NCBI GenBank assembly: GCA_026826555.1 | Contig: JAKSZT010054334.1 | Span: 31,464,698 to 31,528,697, forward strand | From: Tolypeutes matacus | Lineage: Eukaryota; Chordata; Mammalia; Cingulata; Chlamyphoridae | Direction of reading: 5' to 3' | DNA length: 64,000 bases | Shown: in pieces, positions 58,390 to 64,000 of the stretch | Layout of the letters: each line of letters begins with the position of its first letter | How positions within the stretch are numbered: the stretch's first letter is position 1 | Notes under the pieces: generated by a model | Database searches by the model: none | The model's input: the letters and a program-made list of their open reading frames with translations, nothing else | What the model was told of the DNA's origin: nothing | Position numbers and translations under genes: made by a program

Positions 58390-60804
58390 TTTCTAGTTAG
58401 AGATTTATCTGTAGAATATATCACCTTCCAAGTTGTGTGCTTCCAGAAATTAAGTTAGGACTTTTGGCATTGAACATCAGCTGCTTTCTATAAATTGAAT
58501 TAAAAATTACTATGGTTTTTTTTTTTTCCACTTGAATTCTAGTTTTATTTTTATTCTTATAGAACTTATTAATTTGCCTCCAAATATAGTATCGATTTGC
58601 ATAAATCTAGCTTTTTGAGTAACTTGAAAGTTTGTACAATTCCAGTAAATCAACTTTACTTTGCAAAAATGGACAAATCATATTTTTAACACTTCCCTAA
58701 GCCTGCTTAACAATCCTAAAGTTCTTGATTGTCTTACACTTGCATCTGACAGCTAGGAGGGGGAGGAAAGGGCAAGAAATGAGGGGCACAACACACCTAC
58801 CCAAGGCATGTGCTGCCTCAAATACTGTGGACTCTTTTTTTTTGGCTCCATCAGACCTCAAATCATCAAAACATAAATGTTCTTTGTGACAGCTTTTGAA
58901 TTATTCTGCATCTACTTTTGACAGCAGGAATAATGGTTTTAATGATAGATACTCATTTTCCCAGTAAGTAAGAAAACATGTTAATGCAATGTTTTCCTTT
59001 CTTTATAAGCATGATTTGTGACTATTAACATTATTTTGATTATTCTTATAATCAATCATCTTTGTGACCAAACTTCATTCTTTTGTCACACATTCTACAT
59101 TCCCCGTGAGAAATCCCCTCTGGGAGGCATTAGTCCAGCTCCTGGGGGGGCACTCTGTTTCCTTTTCCTGTGCATAGCCTGCATGAGGCCTATTGTGGAC
59201 ATAGTTGTTAGTGTAAGTGATAATGGTAATGAATTTCCACTTGAATGTAGTGTACATATTTTTTAAAGATTTGCCTTTTCAAATAGGCAATGAATAGAAG
59301 GCAACATTTTCGGCCACAACAGGACTTTGGGCATGTGTGATCCTTGATTGAAGGCATTTCTTGCTCATTAGCAGCCACAGGTGGTCTGCGTTCATGCCTT
59401 CCAGGCCAGTCCCCTTTACACATGATCATTTCATGACTTCTGACTTTCCCATGATGGATTAAAACAACAAAGGGATCAGAAAACAAAGGGGAAAAAAGAA
59501 ACTGGTGGGAGGCAAAGGCACTGAGATATTTCACTGAATGCCACAGCTCCCTGGGACTGCAGCTTCCTGGTTGCCTCCTGTAGAGATGGGGGCTCTCTGG
59601 CTGAATCCTTCTCTCTGCATGAATGACTCACAGAGAGCCTGTTTGTGCTATGCTGGTGATCCAGGTCATCTGCTTCATATGCCTCCTGCGAGATGGAAAA
59701 AAAAAGTATGTGAAATACTCTGGAGGAGTTTGAAATGACTGATGATGTTGTCATGTGCTATCACTTTGGCTTGCATATTGAAAGTCATGTTTCTCTTTGC
59801 TGTGTCTCCTACTCATCCCTGGAAAAGAATTTAAAAGTCAAGCAGGACAGCTTGTTAGGTAACAAGTACAAATGTGTATGTTACAGGTTAAATCCATTTT
59901 TTTTTTCCTCCAGGAGAGATAAAATAAGAATATGAAAATGGGTCTTTCCTGTGTTCACCTTCCATTGTTAGCAGGACTGATTTTGACGCATTTACAGGGT
60001 TGAAAAATAGACATCCTATATTTTGTCTGCACTGTATTTTTAATAGTTCAATACTATTTCATGTGTAATGCCTATATGACATTTAGCTGTTCTTGTGTTC
60101 CATGAATTAATTTATTTATTATTCAAAAACAATAATCATTTTTACCTGGCTTACAAATGGAATGGATTTTTAGCAAAAGAGAAGAGAATACAATTTATTT
60201 GAAAATATAAAGTTGAGATGATGTCAAACTTTGAAGGAGTCTGACTGCACTCTGAGCACTGGGTATTTTCTGAAGATTGATGACCAGATAGGAGGACTTG
60301 ATGGTCCTTGGCTGAAACTCGGGCCATTAACTCCAAGCAGTCATTAATTGCCTGGAAATGTCCTGGGCTGAGGTCATTATTGCTATTATAAACTGAATTA
60401 ATGCCTTGTGCTTTAGCCAATAAGATTATTTGAATTATTTTTATTCTCCATTCAGTTTATAATTTAAAAAATATACCACGGGCAATCAGATCAGATGATA
60501 GATTAATCACATGCAAAATTACATTTTAAATGAATTGTTTTTGATTCACACAGCTACCCACTGCATTTGGATGAGATGATTTCTCAGAGTTGACATTTAT
60601 TGAAGTTGCTTTGCTATGCTGTATTCCTGATCCCTCAACCCTACTTCCTACCACTGGTTCAAATTGAAGTAAATAAGGAAGTTGAATGAGATTTTCAATT
60701 CACACTATGTAGGTTCAATTTTCTGGAAGCTTTCAACATGTAATATTTTTATTTTCTAGTAAGGGAAATTAGGGTGGACGCACATAGGGATAGCAAAGTA
60801 ACAG
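58390..60804. other. Repeat-poor block, no gene recognised
   Basis: About 2.4 kb with no transposon that I can name. 59090-59720 is GC-richer; 60150-60560 is dense in homeodomain-type ATTA/TAAT words. Overlapping open frames have no recognisable domain. Confidence 0.45.
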
Positions 60805-61605
60805 AGTTAGACCCATTTATAGTTTCCCTTCACATAGCTTTTCTGCTCATTTTATTTTGAACTATAATTAGCACTGTACTTTAAAAATATATCCAGAGAC
60901 TTAAATCTTTGATCCGTCCATGTGCCAATTGAGCTCTGAATCTCAGCAGAGTTGTAACACATACTTTCCTGCTCATTGGACTCACCTAGGAAAACAGAAG
61001 GAGATGATGATGGACAACACCCATCCCAAGGAACAGAGAGTCTACAACTGCAAGCAAGATAGTCCCATCCATCTGTCCATGGGATTTAAGCCCCCTCTCA
61101 GTTAGAGGCAGAGTGGGCATCACCATCCCAAAATCTTCAAGATTAGGGAATGAACAATAGCCTAAAATAGACATTATTACTCTATTATAGACTTACTATT
61201 ATTCTAGCAATGGAGGAACTTTTATCATTGATATAAAGGCAGTGGCCACCAGAGGTTCTCATTGGAAGGAGAAGGAAGAATAGGTGTAGTATGGTGGCAT
61301 TTGGGGGACATTGGAATTGACCTGCATGACACTGCAATGATGGATACAGGCCATTATATATTTTATCATAACCTACAAAACTGTGTGGGATAGTGTAAAC
61401 TGTAATGTAAACTATAGAACAGTTAGCAGCAATGCTTCAATATGTGTTCATCAATTGTAACAAATGTACCACACTAATGAAGGATGTTGTTAATGTGGGA
61501 AAGTGTGGGAGGGGGAGGGGATGAGGCACATTAGAATCCCTATATTTTTTATGTAACATTTATGTAATCTAAATCTTCTTTAAAAATAAAAAATTAAAAT
61601 AAAAA
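60805..61605 (+). mobile_element. L1 3' UTR, 5' truncated
   Basis: Same 3' UTR family as 43893 and 53901: ctgcaatgatggatacaggc, aatgtaaactatagaacagt, gtaacaaatgtaccacacta, then an A-rich end. More diverged than the 53901 copy. No duplication recognised. Confidence 0.65.
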
Positions 61606-62060
61606 AAAGAAAGGATGCTATATTTTGTCAAATGTCTTTTCTGCATTAACTGAGATGATCATGTGGTTTTTTTCCCCATCATTCTGTTAATGTGGTATAT
61701 TACATTAATTGATTTTCTTTCATTGAACCACCCTTGCATACCTGAGGTAAAATCCACTTGATCATGGAGTATAATTCTCTTAATGTGCTGTTGGATTCAA
61801 TTTGCAAGTGTTTAGTTGAGGATTTTTGCAAGTATATTCATAAGAGCAATTGGTTTTTAATTTTATTTTCTTTTAGTATCTTTATCTGGTTTTTGTATTA
61901 GGGTGATACCTGCCTCATAGAATGAATTAGATAGTTTTCTCTCCTGTTTTGGAATATTTTGAGTGGGTTTGTATTAATTCTTCTCGGAATGAGTGGTAGA
62001 ATTAATCTGTGAAGTCATCTAGTCCTGGGCTTTTCTTTGTTGGGAGGTCGTTTTGTTATT
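61606..62060 (-). mobile_element. L1 ORF2 fragment, reverse-transcriptase region
   Basis: Reverse of the L1 RT: tgtcaaatgtcttttctgca, attgaaccacccttgcat-like text near 61723-61740, atgaattagatagttttctc, gtagaattaatctgtgaagt. It is separate from the next L1: it lies downstream of that element's 3' end on the same strand, so it cannot be part of it. Confidence 0.75.
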
Positions 62061-62144
62061 TTGTCCTTTTGTGTGTGTGTGCCTTTCACTGTTTTCCCCA
62101 TTGATAATATATTACAAAACTGTAAATTGACATTAATACCATCC

Positions 62145-64000
62145 ATCTGTCTCATTTATATTTCATCAGTTTTACATGTACTCATTTTTAAAAAATAAAT
62201 GTTTTTCACATACCATATAATCTACCCAAAGACTTCAATCATTGGGTCTCAGTATTATCACAGAGTTGTGCATGCATCACTACAATCAATTTTAAAACAT
62301 TTTCATTACTCCAAAAAGAAAAATCCTATACCCTTTGTTCCCCCCATTACTAACCCTTAGCATTGGTCTAGTACCTTTGTTACATTGATGAAAAAATATT
62401 AAGATATTACTGTTAACTATAGTCCATAGTTTGCATTAGTTATATTTTTCCCATATACCACCCTATTATTAGCACCCTATTATTAACACCTTGTAATATT
62501 GATGTACATTTGTTCTAGTTCATGGAAGAACATTCCTATATTTGTACTATGAACCGAAGTCATAATCTACAGCTGGGTTCACTATGTTATACTGTACCAG
62601 GTTTATCCTCTAGCTTTCCTTCTATTGACATATACGCCCCTAAATTTCCCCTTTCAACCACAGTCTCATCTATAAATCAGTGATGTTAATTACCCTCCCA
62701 ATAATGTGCTGCCATCACCTCTATCCATTTCCAAACATATTCAATCAGCCTTATTAAAAATTTTGCACACATTAAGCATCAGCTCCCCATTCTCTACCCT
62801 CATTCTATTTCCTGGTAAACTATACTCTAGATTTTAACTCCATAAATTTACTCATTATTATTACTTCATATTAGATAGACCATACAAAATTTTCCTTTTA
62901 TGTCTGGCTTATTTCACTCAACATGATGTCCTCAAGGTTCATCCATGTTGTTGCATGCATCAGGACTTCATTCTATCTTACAGCTAAATAATATTCTGTC
63001 AAATGTATAATACCACATTTTGTTTATCCATTCATCAATTGATTTGGAACTTTGAATAATGATGCTATGAACATTGGTGTGCAAATGTCTGTTTGCATTC
63101 CTGCTTTCAGTTCTTTTGAGTACATATACCTAGTAGTGGGATTACCAGATCATATGGCATTTCTATACTTAGCTCTCTGAGGAACTACCAAACTGTCTTC
63201 CACAGTGGCTGCATCTTTCTACATTCCCACCAGCAGTGAATATGTATTCCTATTTCTCCACATCATCTCCAACACTTGTAATTTTCTGTTTTTTAATAGT
63301 GGGCACTCTAGTTGGTGTGAAATGATATCTCATTGTGGCTTTGATTTACATTTCCCTAAAAGATAGTGATGTTAAACATCTTTTCTTGTGCTTTTTAGCC
63401 ATTTGTATACCCTCTTTGGAAAAGTATCTATTCAGATCTTTTGCCCATTTCTTAAATGGGTTGTTAGTCTTTTTAGTGTTGAGTTGTAGGATTTCTTTAT
63501 ATATTCTGGCTATTAAACCCTTATCAGATATGTGGTTCCTAAATATTTTCTCTCATTGTATTTTCACTTCCTTGACAAAGTCCTTTGAAGCACAAAAGTT
63601 TGTAATTTTGAGGAGGTCCCATTTATCTATTTTTTCCCCCATTGATTGCTTGTGCTTTAGGTGTAAAGTCTAAGAAACCATCACATAGCTCAAGATCTTG
63701 AAGATGCTTCCCTACATTTTTATCTAGGAGTTTTATGGATCTGGCTCTTATTTTTAGGTCTTTGACCCATTTTGAATTAATTTCTGTATAAGGTGTGAGA
63801 TGAGGTCATCTTTCATTCTTTTGCTTATGGATATCCAGTTCTCCCAGCACCATTTGTTGAAGAAACAGCTCTATCCTATTTGAATGGACTTGGTATCCTT
63901 GTCAAAAATCAACTGACCATAGATATGAGGATCTATTTCTGAACTCTCACTTCAATTGCATTGATCAATATCTATCTTTATTCCAGTACCATGCTGTTTT
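62145..64000 (-). mobile_element. L1 3' UTR and ORF2 C-terminal region, continuing past the window
   Basis: 3' UTR from 62145 (ttttcacataccatataatc, cccattctctaccctcattc), then the ORF2 C-terminal region in reverse: gtctggcttatttcactcaa, catgttgttgcatgcatcag, cacagtggctgcatctttct, ttgacccattttgaattaat. Open frames are short, so it is inactive. Confidence 0.85.

Noticed and set aside
60151..60420. 89-codon minus-strand open frame with protein-like composition
   Set aside because: The first codon is TTG and there is no ATG upstream before the in-frame stop at about 60457; no domain recognised. Kept only as a possible conserved element.
61606..64000. A single L1 covering the right end
   Set aside because: The reverse-transcriptase fragment (61606-62060) lies downstream of the 3' UTR of the next L1 on the same strand, so at least two insertions are needed.
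1..64000. CRISPR arrays, operons, bacterial promoters or phage genes
   Set aside because: Composition, SINEs, LINEs and LTRs show vertebrate nuclear DNA; no such structures were seen.

Overview
The window is a stretch of mammalian nuclear DNA from a xenarthran, probably an armadillo or a close relative. The clearest lineage sign is a set of eight to nine tRNA-derived SINEs of the DAS type (Xenarthra-specific, tRNA-Ala-like head). They sit beside several copies of an L1 3' UTR family that I associate with xenarthran genomes, and beside ordinary eutherian fossils (MIR, L2, L3/CR1, MER5A, MER20, Tigger1, MaLR and ERVL LTRs). Armadillo and sloth cannot be separated from the sequence alone. Family names come from remembered consensus patterns, not from a database search.

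I find no functional protein-coding gene. The listed open reading frames are short, lack domains and mostly lie across repeats or microsatellites. The only gene-derived sequence I can name is a 5'-truncated processed pseudogene of CSDE1 on the minus strand (about 18.7-19.26 kb). The window is therefore intergenic or lies inside a very long intron.

Layout. 0-12.3 kb: mostly unassigned AT-rich DNA, with the tail of an L1 at the left edge, a solo class II (IAP-like) LTR with perfect 6-bp target duplications at 975-1413, a MIR nested in L2, a MaLR-type LTR, MER20, and a repeat-free block (about 7.7-12.1 kb) with a GC-richer core. 12.3-16.2 kb: L1 fragments, one split by a MaLR-type LTR with a 5-bp duplication, then a MIR. 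16.2-24.7 kb: L2 pieces, the CSDE1 pseudogene, an L3/CR1 fossil, and a dimeric SINE carrying an internal 25/26-bp minisatellite next to another L1 tail. 24.7-31.1 kb: L1 fragments, a SINE, two ERV LTRs, two SINEs inserted head-to-tail at one target, and an ERVL LTR. 31.1-37.9 kb: a MaLR-type LTR, a long L2 relic, a MIR, an L1 5' end, Tigger1, a (CT)n tract broken by an assembly gap, another LTR and a SINE. 37.9-53.9 kb: MIR, SINE, LTR, MER5A, a 2.1-kb L1 composite flanked by a 50-bp duplication, MaLR-type LTRs, L2 and SINEs. 53.9-64 kb: a 1.9-kb truncated L1 with a 14-bp target duplication, a dimeric SINE with a 14-bp duplication, MIR and hAT elements, a repeat-poor block (58.4-60.8 kb), and L1 sequence to the right edge.

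There is no pathway to describe. The useful content is the record of insertions: nested order, target-site duplications, SINE monomer and dimer forms with internal tandem repeats, and a few repeat-free blocks that could be conserved regulatory DNA.
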